Part shown: positions 1-7,652 of the stretch, piece after piece
How positions within the stretch are numbered: position 1 is the stretch's first letter
How the letters are laid out: every line of letters begins with the position of its first letter
Assembly: GCF_937988725.1 (NCBI RefSeq)
Contig: NZ_CALKHS010000010.1
Coordinates: forward strand, 1,302,001-1,366,000
Reading direction: 5' to 3'
DNA: 64,000 nucleotides
Source of the DNA: an uncultured Castellaniella sp.
GTDB lineage: Bacteria; Pseudomonadota; Gammaproteobacteria; Burkholderiales; Burkholderiaceae_B
Notes under the pieces: generated by a model
Told to the model about the DNA's origin: nothing
Databases searched by the model: none
What the model saw: the letters and a program-made list of their open reading frames with translations, nothing else
Made by a program: the position numbers and the translations under genes

Positions 1-834
1 CCGTCCTACCCCGCCAACCAGAATTTCATCACCGCCGCCGGGGGCGCCACCCGGCTGATCCCCACCGACGCCGAACACCGCTTCCAGCTACGGCCGGAAG
101 ACATCGAAGCCCACTGGGGGCCGGCCACCCGAGGGGTGCTGATCGCGTCCCCCAGCAACCCCACCGGCACCTCCATGCCCCGCGAAGCCCTGCGGGCCCT
201 GATCGCCGCCGTGCGCGCGCGGGGCGGCTTCGTCATCATGGACGAAATCTACCTGGGCCTGTACTACGACGAAGCGCCGCAAAGCGCCCTGACCCTGGAC
301 GACGATCTGGTGGTCATCAACAGCTTCTCCAAATACTTCCACATGACGGGCTGGCGGCTGGGCTGGCTGATGGCCCCGGCCGCTCTGATGCCGGCCATCG
401 AACGCCTGGCCGCCAGCCTGGCCATCTGCGCCCCGGCGCTGGCCCAGCACGCGGCGCTCAGCTGCTTCGAGCCCGAAGTCATGCAGATCTACGAACGCCG
501 GCGCCTGTCCTTCAAGGAACGGCGCGACTACCTGCTGCCGGAATTCGCGCGGCTGGGCCTGGACGTGCCCGCCGCCCCCGACGGCGCCTTCTACATCTTC
601 GCCGACATCCGCGCCCAGGGCATGGACAGCTCGGAATTCTGCCGCCGCCTGCTGCACGAGGCCGGCGTGGCCGCCGTGCCGGGCCTGGATTTCGGCCAGG
701 CCCACGCCAGCCGCACGGTGCGGTTTTCCTACGCCACGGGGCTGGATCGCTTGCGCGAGGCCGTCGCGCGGATGGAAGGATTTCTGGGAACGCTGAAGGC
801 GCCGGCCGCGACGCACGCCCAGCCGCTGGCATAG
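1..834 (+). CDS. PLP-dependent aminotransferase, class I/II (5' end outside window)
   Basis: The reading frame is open from base 1 and stops at 832-834, leaving 277 residues; the N-terminus lies upstream. Visible fold-type I aminotransferase signatures are SPSNPTGT (Asn at codon 53), DEIYLGLYYD (the Asp that binds the pyridine nitrogen, codon 81), and NSFSKYFHMTGWRLGW with the likely Schiff-base Lys at codon 111. The product should be a cytoplasmic transaminase moving an amino group between an amino acid and a 2-oxoacid. Substrate is not readable from this part; aspartate/aromatic-type families have this architecture. It is convergent with the next gene and is not part of the catabolic island. 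Confidence 0.9.
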   Translation, partial: PSYPANQNFITAAGGATRLIPTDAEHRFQLRPEDIEAHWGPATRGVLIASPSNPTGTSMPREALRALIAAVRARGGFVIMDEIYLGLYYDEAPQSALTLDDDLVVINSFSKYFHMTGWRLGWLMAPAALMPAIERLAASLAICAPALAQHAALSCFEPEVMQIYERRRLSFKERRDYLLPEFARLGLDVPAAPDGAFYIFADIRAQGMDSSEFCRRLLHEAGVAAVPGLDFGQAHASRTVRFSYATGLDRLREAVARMEGFLGTLKAPAATHAQPLA

Positions 835-868
835 CCGGTCCGCCTCGGGCGGCTTGCGCGCGGTTTTC

Positions 869-1801
869 TTAGTTCTTGCCGGGCGGAATGCCGGACGCCA
901 GCGCGATGCGGCGCCGCTCGGCCAGCACGCTGGCGCCATAGCCCCCGTCGCTGGGGCCGGACGCCCCCACGTAGCAGGCCAGGCCGCCTTCGATCGAGCC
1001 GCGGCGGCGGATGCAGTCCGCCAGGATCTGCGCCCCGATGCGGATGTTCACCGACGGATTGAAGATGGAAGCCGGCCCGCCATGCGCCCGCAGCTTGTCG
1101 CGGTGCACCCGGCCCATGACCTGCATCAGGCCCTGCGCCCCGACCGCGCTTTCCACGAATGGGTTGTAGCGCGACTCGATGGCGATGACGGCCAGCAGCA
1201 GCTGCGGGTCCACCTTGCGTTCCTTGCCCACGGCGAAGGCCATGCGCACCAGCGCCCCGGCGACGCTGGAAGCGATGCGGTATTTGCGCGACAGGTAGCT
1301 GCGCAGGCCCTGGGCCTGGGCCGCCGTCACCCCGGGGATGGCCTGTTCGCCCATGCTGGCGGACAGCGCCTGCATGAAATCCAGGGCCCCTGCGGAGGCG
1401 GCGGGCGCCGCGACCTGCGGCTCGGGCTGATCGCTCGCGGCGGGCGCTTGTCCCGTCGCGGCGGCGGCATCGGCGGGCGGCGCCGTCGTCGTGGAGGCGT
1501 CCGGCGCGACGGCGGGCGCGGCGACGTCCGGCGCGGGCGGCTGGCCGTCGAGCGCCGGCGGCGCCCAGGCATAATCGGCATCGCCGCCGTAGCCCGCGTC
1601 GTCGGCCTGGAACATGGCGAGGACGACCTCGTGCAACTGCTGGGACTGCTGGCGCATGGACGGCAGCACCAGGCTCAATCCCAGCGTCGTCAACACGGCC
1701 AGCCCCAGGTAAATGGCGCTGACGTGAATGAATTCACCGACGGGGTGGAGCACGGCGCGCATGCCGTGCTGCAGGCGATCAGACAGCAACCCTGCAACCA
1801 T
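869..1801 (-). CDS. Membrane-anchored lytic transglycosylase, SLT domain
   Basis: The product is 310 aa. A membrane segment lies at about residues 27-46, followed by an Ala/Pro-rich linker (about 60-140) and a C-terminal SLT goose-type lysozyme fold. The motif AVIAIESRYNPF carries the probable catalytic Glu (about residue 209), and GAQGLMQV is the second family motif. Such enzymes cleave the MurNAc-GlcNAc bond of peptidoglycan with 1,6-anhydro ring formation; here it would be tethered to the inner membrane facing the periplasm. I chose the ATG at 1801 because GGAGG lies 6-7 bases upstream; an upstream start would add 25 residues unlike the family. It is divergent from ubiD with 80 bases between the start codons. 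Confidence 0.85.
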   Translation of the reverse strand: MVAGLLSDRLQHGMRAVLHPVGEFIHVSAIYLGLAVLTTLGLSLVLPSMRQQSQQLHEVVLAMFQADDAGYGGDADYAWAPPALDGQPPAPDVAAPAVAPDASTTTAPPADAAAATGQAPAASDQPEPQVAAPAASAGALDFMQALSASMGEQAIPGVTAAQAQGLRSYLSRKYRIASSVAGALVRMAFAVGKERKVDPQLLLAVIAIESRYNPFVESAVGAQGLMQVMGRVHRDKLRAHGGPASIFNPSVNIRIGAQILADCIRRRGSIEGGLACYVGASGPSDGGYGASVLAERRRIALASGIPPGKN

Positions 1802-1881
1802 GGATGCCTCCGGCAGCCGCGCGGGCGGGGGGAATGGTAATCTTTGGCACGACGACACTGTAACCTGATTGGCCATTTTCT

Positions 1882-3429
1882 GTGAAATACCGCGACCTCC
1901 GGGACTTCATCGCCCAGCTCGAACGCCAAGGACAACTGACCCGCGTCCGCCATCCGGTCTCCACGCAGCTGGAAATGACCGAGATCAGCGACCGCGTGCT
2001 GCGCGCCGGCGGCCCCGCCCTGCTGTTCGAACAGGCGCAGCATGGCGGGCGGACCAGCCCCATCCCGGTGCTGACCAATCTGTTCGGCACCCCGCAGCGG
2101 GTGGCCTGGGGCATGGGCGCGGACGACGTGTCGGCCCTGCGCGACACGGGCGAGCTGCTGGCGTCCCTGCGCGAACCCACGCCGCCCCACGGCATGCGCG
2201 ACGCCTTGTCGAAGGTCGCCATGCTGAAATCCGCGCTCTGGGACATGAACCCGCGCCAGGTGCGCGGCGCCGCCTGCCAGGAAGTCGTGATCGAAGCCGA
2301 CCAGGTCGATCTGAACGACTTGCCGCTGCAAAGCTGCTGGCCGGGCGACGTGGCGCCGCTGCTGACCTGGGGACTGGTGATCACGCGCGGCCCCAACGCC
2401 CGGCGCCAGAACCTGGGCATCTACCGCCAGCAGCTGATCGGCCGCAACAAGCTGATCATGCGCTGGCTGTCGCATCGCGGCGGGGCGCTGGATTTCCGCG
2501 ACCATTGCCTGGCGCGCCCCGGGCAGCCGTTCCCCATCGCCGTGGCGCTGGGCACCGACCCGGCGACCCTGCTGGCGGCCGTCACCCCCATTCCCGACAG
2601 CCTGTCCGAATACCAGTTTGCGGGCCTGCTGCGCGGGTCGCGCACCGAACTGGCGGCCGCGCTGGGCAGCGACCTGCAGGTGCCCGCCCAGGCGGAAATC
2701 GTGCTGGAAGGCCACATCCTGCCGTCATCGGATCCCCGGGCGCTGGCCCCCGCCGCGCCCGACGGCGCGCCGCCGGCTCCCGACACCGGCTACGAGATGG
2801 CCCTGGAAGGCCCCTACGGGGACCACACGGGGTACTACAACGAACAGGACTGGTTCCCGGTCTTCACCGTCGAACGCATCACCCACCGGCGCCAGCCGAT
2901 CTACCACAGCACCTACACCGGCAAGCCGCCCGACGAGCCGGCCGTGCTGGGCGTCGCCCTGAACGAGGTCTTCGTTCCGCTGCTCCGGCGCCAGTTCCCC
3001 GAAATCACGGACTTCTACCTGCCCCCGGAAGGCTGCAGCTACCGCCTGGCCGTGGTCTCGATCCGCAAGCAGTACCCCGGCCACGCCAAGCGCATCCTGT
3101 TCGGCCTGTGGAGCGTGCTGCGCCAGTTCATGTACACCAAGTTCATCGTGGTGGTCGACGAGGACATCGACGTGCGCAGCTGGCCCGAGGTCATCTGGGC
3201 CATGACGACCCGCATGGACCCCGTGCGCGACACCGTGCTGGTGGAAAACACGCCCATCGACTACCTGGATTTCGCCTCGCCGGTATCCGGCCTGGGCGGC
3301 AAGATGGGGCTGGACGCCACCAACAAGTGGCCCGGCGAAACCCAGCGCGAATGGGGACGTCCGATCAGCATGTCGGAGGACGTCAAGCAGCGGGTGGACG
3401 CCATGTGGGACCAGCTGGGGATTTCCTGA
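1882..3429 (+). CDS. ubiD: 4-hydroxy-3-polyprenylbenzoate decarboxylase UbiD
   Basis: The protein has 515 aa, close to the usual length of about 490-520. It matches UbiD throughout, beginning MKYRDLRDFIAQLERQGQL and including TDPATLLAAVTPIPDSLSEY and the C-terminal DATNKWPGETQREWGRP. UbiD uses prenylated FMN (made by UbiX) to decarboxylate the polyprenylated hydroxybenzoate intermediate of ubiquinone biosynthesis. The start is GTG at 1882. No ubiX is visible in the window. The gene stands alone; a hairpin follows at 3448-3471, before the convergent yqj operon. Confidence 0.95.
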   Translation: MKYRDLRDFIAQLERQGQLTRVRHPVSTQLEMTEISDRVLRAGGPALLFEQAQHGGRTSPIPVLTNLFGTPQRVAWGMGADDVSALRDTGELLASLREPTPPHGMRDALSKVAMLKSALWDMNPRQVRGAACQEVVIEADQVDLNDLPLQSCWPGDVAPLLTWGLVITRGPNARRQNLGIYRQQLIGRNKLIMRWLSHRGGALDFRDHCLARPGQPFPIAVALGTDPATLLAAVTPIPDSLSEYQFAGLLRGSRTELAAALGSDLQVPAQAEIVLEGHILPSSDPRALAPAAPDGAPPAPDTGYEMALEGPYGDHTGYYNEQDWFPVFTVERITHRRQPIYHSTYTGKPPDEPAVLGVALNEVFVPLLRRQFPEITDFYLPPEGCSYRLAVVSIRKQYPGHAKRILFGLWSVLRQFMYTKFIVVVDEDIDVRSWPEVIWAMTTRMDPVRDTVLVENTPIDYLDFASPVSGLGGKMGLDATNKWPGETQREWGRPISMSEDVKQRVDAMWDQLGIS

Positions 3430-3447
3430 TCCGCGTTCGTCAGGCGC

Positions 3448-3471
3448 GGGGCAGTCCGCAGGGACCGCCCC
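3448..3471. terminator. Hairpin between convergent ubiD and yqjK
   Basis: GGGGCAGTCC and GGACCGCCCC can pair around a GCAG loop with one A/C mismatch. No strong T-run follows, so it could be a weak or Rho-assisted terminator serving both sides. This is sequence inspection only. Confidence 0.4.
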
Positions 3472-3486
3472 GTGTGTCCGGGCGCG

Positions 3487-3828
3487 TCACCGAGGCCCGT
3501 AACGCCGCCCCAGCCAGAGCAGCCCGGCCAGCAGCGCGGTTTTCAGGGCGAGACGGCGGCGTCCGCCGGAACTCAGCACCGAACCCAGCAAGGACCCCAT
3601 CATGGGGTAGCGCCGCAAAATCCCCAGCCCCGAGCCCAGCCACCCCAGGCCCACCGCCCGCAGATGGTCGCCGGCCCGCGCCGCCAGCGCCTCGGGCTGC
3701 ACGGCGCCCGCCAGACGGCAGGCGCTCCGGCGCACGGCCAGCCGCTGATAGCCCGCCTGCAGGCGCAGCAGCTCGATGCGCAGGCGGCGGTCCTGGATCG
3801 TGTTGTTTTCCTGATTGGGCGCCGTCAT
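3487..3828 (-). CDS. YqjK-like small protein
   Basis: The product is 113 aa and basic, with an N-terminal helix rich in Arg/Leu (DRRLRIELLRLQAGYQRLAVRR) and a C-terminal hydrophobic stretch (LALKTALLAGLLWLGRRYG). Position and composition match the YqjK-like protein that follows yqjD and yqjE in proteobacteria. It overlaps the end of yqjE by four bases, so the two should be translationally coupled. Its function is unknown; a role at the membrane with YqjE is inference. Sequence similarity alone is weak because the family is short and variable. Confidence 0.65.
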   Translation of the reverse strand: MTAPNQENNTIQDRRLRIELLRLQAGYQRLAVRRSACRLAGAVQPEALAARAGDHLRAVGLGWLGSGLGILRRYPMMGSLLGSVLSSGGRRRLALKTALLAGLLWLGRRYGPR

Positions 3829-4265
3829 GGGATTTCTCCGGGGACGGCCGGCGACCGGGCCGGCTCGTCTTCATCCTCGCCATCCGCGGGCGACAGCCCG
3901 AACGCCCTGGCATCCTGGCGCAACACGTCCGCCGTCGCAGCAAACGGCGCCGGATCCTGCCGCAAGCGCTTGAGGAGCGTCGCGGCCAACCCCGCGCCCA
4001 CGACGGCATACCCCAGGGCCAGCAGCCACAAGGCCAGGAAACGGTGTTCGGTCGGCCAGAAATACAGGGCCACGGTCAGGGTGGCCACCAGCAGGGCCAA
4101 CAGGAGAAACACGGCCGCCGCCAGCAGCAGCGCCAGGCGTCCCAGCAGCCGGTCACGAACGTCCTGGGCCTCCAGGCCCAGGAGTTCCAGACGGGTGCCG
4201 AGCAGCGCGGCGCTGTGCGCGGCCAGGTCCGCCACTGCGCGGCCGAACGCGCCCATGGGCGTCAA
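3825..4265 (-). CDS. yqjE: YqjE / phage holin III-like membrane protein
   Basis: A 146-aa protein with two adjacent hydrophobic segments, LLLAAAVFLLLALLVATLTVAL and FLALWLLALGYAVVGAGLAATLL, and a charged tail (SPADGEDEDEP). This is the layout of the YqjE family (phage holin superfamily III-like), inner-membrane proteins without a defined biochemical role. The gene overlaps both the upstream DUF883 gene and the downstream yqjK-like gene by four bases. The conserved trio is usually linked to stationary-phase or envelope stress in enterobacteria; that role is family knowledge, not shown here. Confidence 0.8.
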   Translation of the reverse strand: MTPMGAFGRAVADLAAHSAALLGTRLELLGLEAQDVRDRLLGRLALLLAAAVFLLLALLVATLTVALYFWPTEHRFLALWLLALGYAVVGAGLAATLLKRLRQDPAPFAATADVLRQDARAFGLSPADGEDEDEPARSPAVPGEIP

Positions 4266-4585
4266 CGCCGCGACAGGAGGGCGCCCAGCAGCAAGCCGGC
4301 CACGCCCGCGATCCCCACGGCCTTCCAGGGATTGGCCTGAACGTATTCTTCGGTGTCGTGCACGACCTTGCGCCCCTGCTCGACCAGATTGGCCTGTGTT
4401 TCAGACAGCGCCGCGCGCCCCTGGTCCAGCGCCTGCAAGGCCCGGGCGCGCAGGTCGGCGGCCTTGTCGCCGGTGGCGTCGGCGGCCTCGCGCAGCAGCT
4501 TCTCGGCCTGGTCCAGGCTGGATTTCAGATCCTCGATCAGGGCGTCTCCGGCGGACTGGGTAGCAATTTGCTTGCGTGTAGCCAT
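4262..4585 (-). CDS. yqjD: DUF883 family protein (ElaB/YqjD type)
   Basis: The product is 107 aa: a long amphipathic, coiled-coil-prone helix (SLDQAEKLLREAADATGDKAADLRARALQALDQGRAALSE) followed by the diagnostic C-terminal segment NPWKAVGIAGVAGLLLGALLSRR, a glycine-rich membrane anchor. In E. coli such proteins are tail-anchored inner-membrane proteins, and YqjD binds ribosomes in stationary phase (family knowledge). A good AAGGAG site precedes the ATG. It is the first gene of a three-gene operon with yqjE and yqjK. Its leader contains an 8-bp inverted repeat at 4599-4606/4625-4632. Confidence 0.85.
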   Translation of the reverse strand: MATRKQIATQSAGDALIEDLKSSLDQAEKLLREAADATGDKAADLRARALQALDQGRAALSETQANLVEQGRKVVHDTEEYVQANPWKAVGIAGVAGLLLGALLSRR

Positions 4586-4703
4586 TCAAAACTCCTTGGA
4601 TCAGGTCAGTGGAAACCCTATCCTACCTGATCATCCGGCATTCGGATGTCAAAAACTGTGTACATCTGCGGCAGATCAAACTGTTTTCATCCGCCAGGGC
4701 GCT

Positions 4704-5342
4704 TTATTCGGTCTTCTGCCGGGTGCCGAAAATGCGGTCGCCCGCATCGCCCAGGCCGGGAATGATGTAGCCGTCCTGGTTCAGGTGGTCGTCGATGGAC
4801 GCGGTATAGATATGCACGTCCGGATGGGCGCGCTCCACGGCCGCGATGCCCTCGGGGGCCGCGACCAGCACCAGGGCGCGGACGTTGCGGCTGCCGGCCT
4901 GCTTCAGCATGTCGATGGCGGCCACCATGGAACCGCCCGTGGCCAGCATGGGATCGACGATCAGCGCCAGGCGCTGGTCCAGCTGCCCCACCAGCCTTTC
5001 CAGATAGGGCTGCGCCTGCAAGGTTTCCTCGTTGCGGGCAATGCCCACGGCGCTGACCTTGGCGCCCGGGATCAGGCTGAGCACGCCATCGAGCATGCCG
5101 ATGCCGGCCCGCAGGATGGGCACCACCGTGACTTTCTTGCCCGCCAGCTTTTCCACGTCCAGTTCGCCCGCCCAACCCGTGATGCGCGCGGGTTCTAGGG
5201 GCAGGTCCTTGGTGGCCTCGTAGGTCAGCAGCGAGCCGATTTCCTGGGCCATTTCACGGAAATTCTTGGTGCTGAGATCCGCCCGGCGCATCAGTCCGAG
5301 CTTGTGGCGGATCAGGGGGTGGCGGATTTCGTGGATAGGCAT
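4704..5342 (-). CDS. upp: Uracil phosphoribosyltransferase
   Basis: The product is 212 aa, the normal Upp length of about 208-212. It starts MPIHEIRHPLIRHKLGLMR and contains the PRPP-binding motif DPMLATGGSM and the uracil-loop sequence GYIIPGLGDAGDR near the C-terminus. It salvages uracil plus PRPP to UMP in the cytoplasm. The ATG at 5342 is chosen because the family begins exactly there. It follows the ridA-like gene on the same strand with 77 bases between them, so partial read-through from the catabolic operon is possible but not shown. Confidence 0.95.
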   Translation of the reverse strand: MPIHEIRHPLIRHKLGLMRRADLSTKNFREMAQEIGSLLTYEATKDLPLEPARITGWAGELDVEKLAGKKVTVVPILRAGIGMLDGVLSLIPGAKVSAVGIARNEETLQAQPYLERLVGQLDQRLALIVDPMLATGGSMVAAIDMLKQAGSRNVRALVLVAAPEGIAAVERAHPDVHIYTASIDDHLNQDGYIIPGLGDAGDRIFGTRQKTE

Positions 5343-5419
5343 GGCGGCTCGGTCGGCGTAGAGGTGGTGGCCTGCAGTGTACCGCCTCTGCCAACGGCCA
5401 CGCATCCCCCGCCGCCGGA

Positions 5420-5812
5420 TCAGTCCGGAATCACGGCCGTAACTTCGATCTCGACCTTGGCGCGGTCTTCGATCAGGGCGGCGACCTGCACCGCCGTCAT
5501 CGCGGCATTGAAGCTGCCGATCAACTCGCGAAAGGCCTTGCCGATTTCGGGATAGGCCGCCACGTATTCCCGCTTGTCCGTCACGTACCAGGTCATGCGC
5601 ACGATATGTTCGGGCTTGGCGCCGCCTTCGGCCAGCACCTCGACGATGTTCTGCAGCGCCTGGCGCACCTGGCCCGCCATGTCGTCCGCATGAAACACCC
5701 CGTGGGCATCCCAGCCGATCATGCCGGCCACGAAGATCTGGCGGCCGCGCACCGTCACGCCATTGGCGTATCCCTTGGGCCGGGGCCAACCCGGGGGAAG
5801 CAAGACTTGCAT
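5420..5812 (-). CDS. RidA-family (YjgF/UK114) protein; candidate enamine deaminase of the anthranilate pathway
   Basis: The product is 130 aa with the YjgF/RidA fold signature (GRQIFVAGMIGWD near the start, VQVAALIEDRAKVEIEVTAVI at the end). RidA proteins hydrolyse enamines/imines to ketones plus ammonia. The canonical substrate-carboxylate-binding Arg (Arg105 of archetypal RidA) aligns with Met here (NAAMTAVQV), so it is not a classical 2-aminoacrylate deaminase. The start at 5812 has GGAGGA seven bases upstream; the in-frame ATG at 5827 lacks one. It lies 68 bases downstream of the 2-aminobenzoate-CoA ligase on the same strand. That context suggests it acts on the CoA-bound 2-amino-enone formed later in the pathway (inference). 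Confidence 0.8.
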   Translation of the reverse strand: MQVLLPPGWPRPKGYANGVTVRGRQIFVAGMIGWDAHGVFHADDMAGQVRQALQNIVEVLAEGGAKPEHIVRMTWYVTDKREYVAAYPEIGKAFRELIGSFNAAMTAVQVAALIEDRAKVEIEVTAVIPD

Positions 5813-5880
5813 GGGGAAATCCTCCATCAATCAACAAGGTTCAGGTCGACGGACGGGCCGTTCCCGGCCTGTCCGGTTTC

Positions 5881-7491
5881 TCAGGCGGTTTCGTGCAGCT
5901 TGAAGCGCTGCAGCTTGCCCGTCTGGGTGCGCGGCAGGGATTCCACGAAATCCAGGGCGCGCGGATACTTGTAGGGGGCGATGCTGGCCTTGACGAAATC
6001 CTGCAGGGTTTTCTTCATGTCTTCCCCCGCCACATTGCCCGGCCGCAGCACGACGAAGGCCTTGACCAGCTGGCCGCGATCCGGGTCGGGCACGCCGATG
6101 ACCGCGCATTCCGCCACGGCCGGGTGCTGCATCAGGGCGTCCTCGACGTCCGGCGCGGCGATGTTGTAACCCGAGGAAATGATCATGTCGTCCGTGCGGG
6201 CCTGATAGTGGAAATAGCCGTCGTCATCCATCAGATAGGCGTCGCCCGTCAGGTTCCAGCCGTTCTGGACGTATTTCTTCTGCCGCTCGTCGGCCAGGTA
6301 GCGGCAGCCGGTGGGGCCCTTCACGGCCAGCTTGCCGACCGTCCCCGGCGGCAGTTCGCGTCCCTGGTCGTCGACGACGCGGGCGAGATAGCCGGGCACG
6401 GGCTTGCCCGTCGCCCCCGGGCGCGCATTGCTTTCGTCGTGGGAAATGAAGATGTGCAGCATTTCGGTGGCGCCGATGCCGTCGATCAATTCGATGCCGG
6501 TCGCTTCCTTCCACAAGGCCCGGGTCGAGGCGGACAGGGCTTCCCCGGCCGACACGCACTTGCGCAGGGCGGTCTGGCGCAGTTCCGCGCCCCGGACGGC
6601 CATCGCCCGATAGGACGTGGGCGCCGTGAACACCACCGTGGCGCCGAAATCCCGGATGGCCTCGAAGAGCTGCGGCGGCCCCGCCTTTTCCAGCAGCACC
6701 ACGGAAGCCCCCGCGTGAAGTGGAAACAGCAGCGATCCTCCCAGCCCGAACGTGAAGGCCAGCGGCGGGCTGCCGATGAACACGTCATCGGCGGTGGCGC
6801 GCAGCATGTGTTCGGGCCAGCAATGGCAGATCGACATCACGTCGCGATGGAAATGCATGGTCGCCTTGGGGATGCCCGTCGTGCCGGAGGTGAAGCCGAA
6901 GATGCAGGTGTCGTCCGCGGCGGTATCCACGTTCTCGAACACGGCGGGCATCCGGCGCATGGCCGATTCCAGGGAATCTTCTCCATCGGCCTGGAAATAC
7001 TTCACATGGCGCAGGCCGGGGCTGGCCTGCGCGGCCAGTTCCATTTCCTCGGACAGGGCCGCGTCGCACAGGGCGTGGGACACCTGGCCGATCTCCAGGA
7101 TGGATTTCAGTTCTTTGGCCCGCAGCAGCGGCATGGTCACCACCGCGATCCCGCCGACCTTCATGACGGCGAACCAGCAGGCCGCCAGCATGGGATTGTT
7201 GGCCGCGCGCAGCAGGACGCGATTGCCGGGCACCAGCCCCATGTCGCGCACCAGGACGTGGGCGATGCGATTGGCCTTGTCCAGCAGGTCCGCGTAGGTC
7301 CAGGCGACGCCCGGGGCCCGGATGCAGACGCGGTCGCCGCGGCCCTCGCGCACGTGGCGATCCAGCAGTTCCGTCGCGCAGTTCAGGCGCTCGGGATAGT
7401 GCAGGGCCGGCAGATCGAACAGGAATTCCGGCTGCTGATCCGAAGGCGGAAGGTTGTCTCTGGCAAAAGTGTCCAGATGCGCGCTGTACAT
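5881..7491 (-). CDS. abmG: 2-aminobenzoate-CoA ligase
   Basis: This is a 536-aa member of the benzoate-CoA-ligase branch of the AMP-forming acyl-CoA synthetases. Core motifs: GFTSGTTGIPKATMHFH (residues 199-215), DGIGATEML, RTDDMIISSGYNI in the hinge, and PRTQTGKLQRFKL with the catalytic Lys near residue 526. It should convert anthranilate, ATP and CoA to 2-aminobenzoyl-CoA. Substrate is assigned from overall resemblance to 2-aminobenzoate-CoA ligase and from the fused 2-aminobenzoyl-CoA monooxygenase/reductase at 37828-40185, which shares its promoter/operator. Benzoate or salicylate are the main alternatives. A MarR gene lies immediately upstream and a RidA-like gene downstream. Confidence 0.82.
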   Translation of the reverse strand: MYSAHLDTFARDNLPPSDQQPEFLFDLPALHYPERLNCATELLDRHVREGRGDRVCIRAPGVAWTYADLLDKANRIAHVLVRDMGLVPGNRVLLRAANNPMLAACWFAVMKVGGIAVVTMPLLRAKELKSILEIGQVSHALCDAALSEEMELAAQASPGLRHVKYFQADGEDSLESAMRRMPAVFENVDTAADDTCIFGFTSGTTGIPKATMHFHRDVMSICHCWPEHMLRATADDVFIGSPPLAFTFGLGGSLLFPLHAGASVVLLEKAGPPQLFEAIRDFGATVVFTAPTSYRAMAVRGAELRQTALRKCVSAGEALSASTRALWKEATGIELIDGIGATEMLHIFISHDESNARPGATGKPVPGYLARVVDDQGRELPPGTVGKLAVKGPTGCRYLADERQKKYVQNGWNLTGDAYLMDDDGYFHYQARTDDMIISSGYNIAAPDVEDALMQHPAVAECAVIGVPDPDRGQLVKAFVVLRPGNVAGEDMKKTLQDFVKASIAPYKYPRALDFVESLPRTQTGKLQRFKLHETA

Positions 7492-7542
7492 GTCGTCGTC
7501 CCCTGTGCCGGCGCACGGCCGTCGTTGACCGCGATGCGTCGC

Positions 7543-7582
7543 AATTTAATTTACTTGCTATTAATTTAGGAATAAATTAAAT
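7543..7582 (-). promoter_or_regulatory. MarR-type operator of abmG, three half-sites
   Basis: A perfect 8-4-8 palindrome TTAATTTA-ggaa-TAAATTAA spans 7561-7580, and a third half-site TTAATTTA repeats directly at 7546-7553, 15 bases away. The same arrangement occurs at 40240-40279 in front of the monooxygenase/reductase gene; 30 of 40 positions are identical in a hand alignment. The AT-rich block stands out sharply from its G+C-rich surroundings. The adjacent MarR protein is the likely ligand (inference). Confidence 0.75.
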
Positions 7583-7591
7583 CAATGTCAA
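7563..7591 (-). promoter_or_regulatory. Sigma-70 type promoter of abmG
   Basis: On the minus strand TTGACA (7586-7591) is followed after exactly 17 bases by TAAATT (7563-7568), about 70 bases upstream of the ATG at 7491. The spacer and -10 lie inside the palindromic operator, so a bound MarR dimer would block RNA polymerase. Confidence 0.75.
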
Positions 7592-7652
7592 TCAGTAAAA
7601 GCCTGACGGCCGGGCTGCATGCGTTGTTTGGCCCTTCCGGCCGGGGCGCGGG

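Noticed and set aside
1..834. The aminotransferase as the indolepyruvate-forming partner of IorAB
   Set aside because: It is on the other strand, separated by several housekeeping genes from the island and outside any shared operator. A metabolic link cannot be excluded but has no sequence support.
1869..4340. A plus-strand open frame of about 820 codons overlapping ubiD and the yqj genes
   Set aside because: It is a shifted-frame shadow of ubiD running into antisense of the yqj operon; its product is Arg/Pro/Ala-rich without homology signs.
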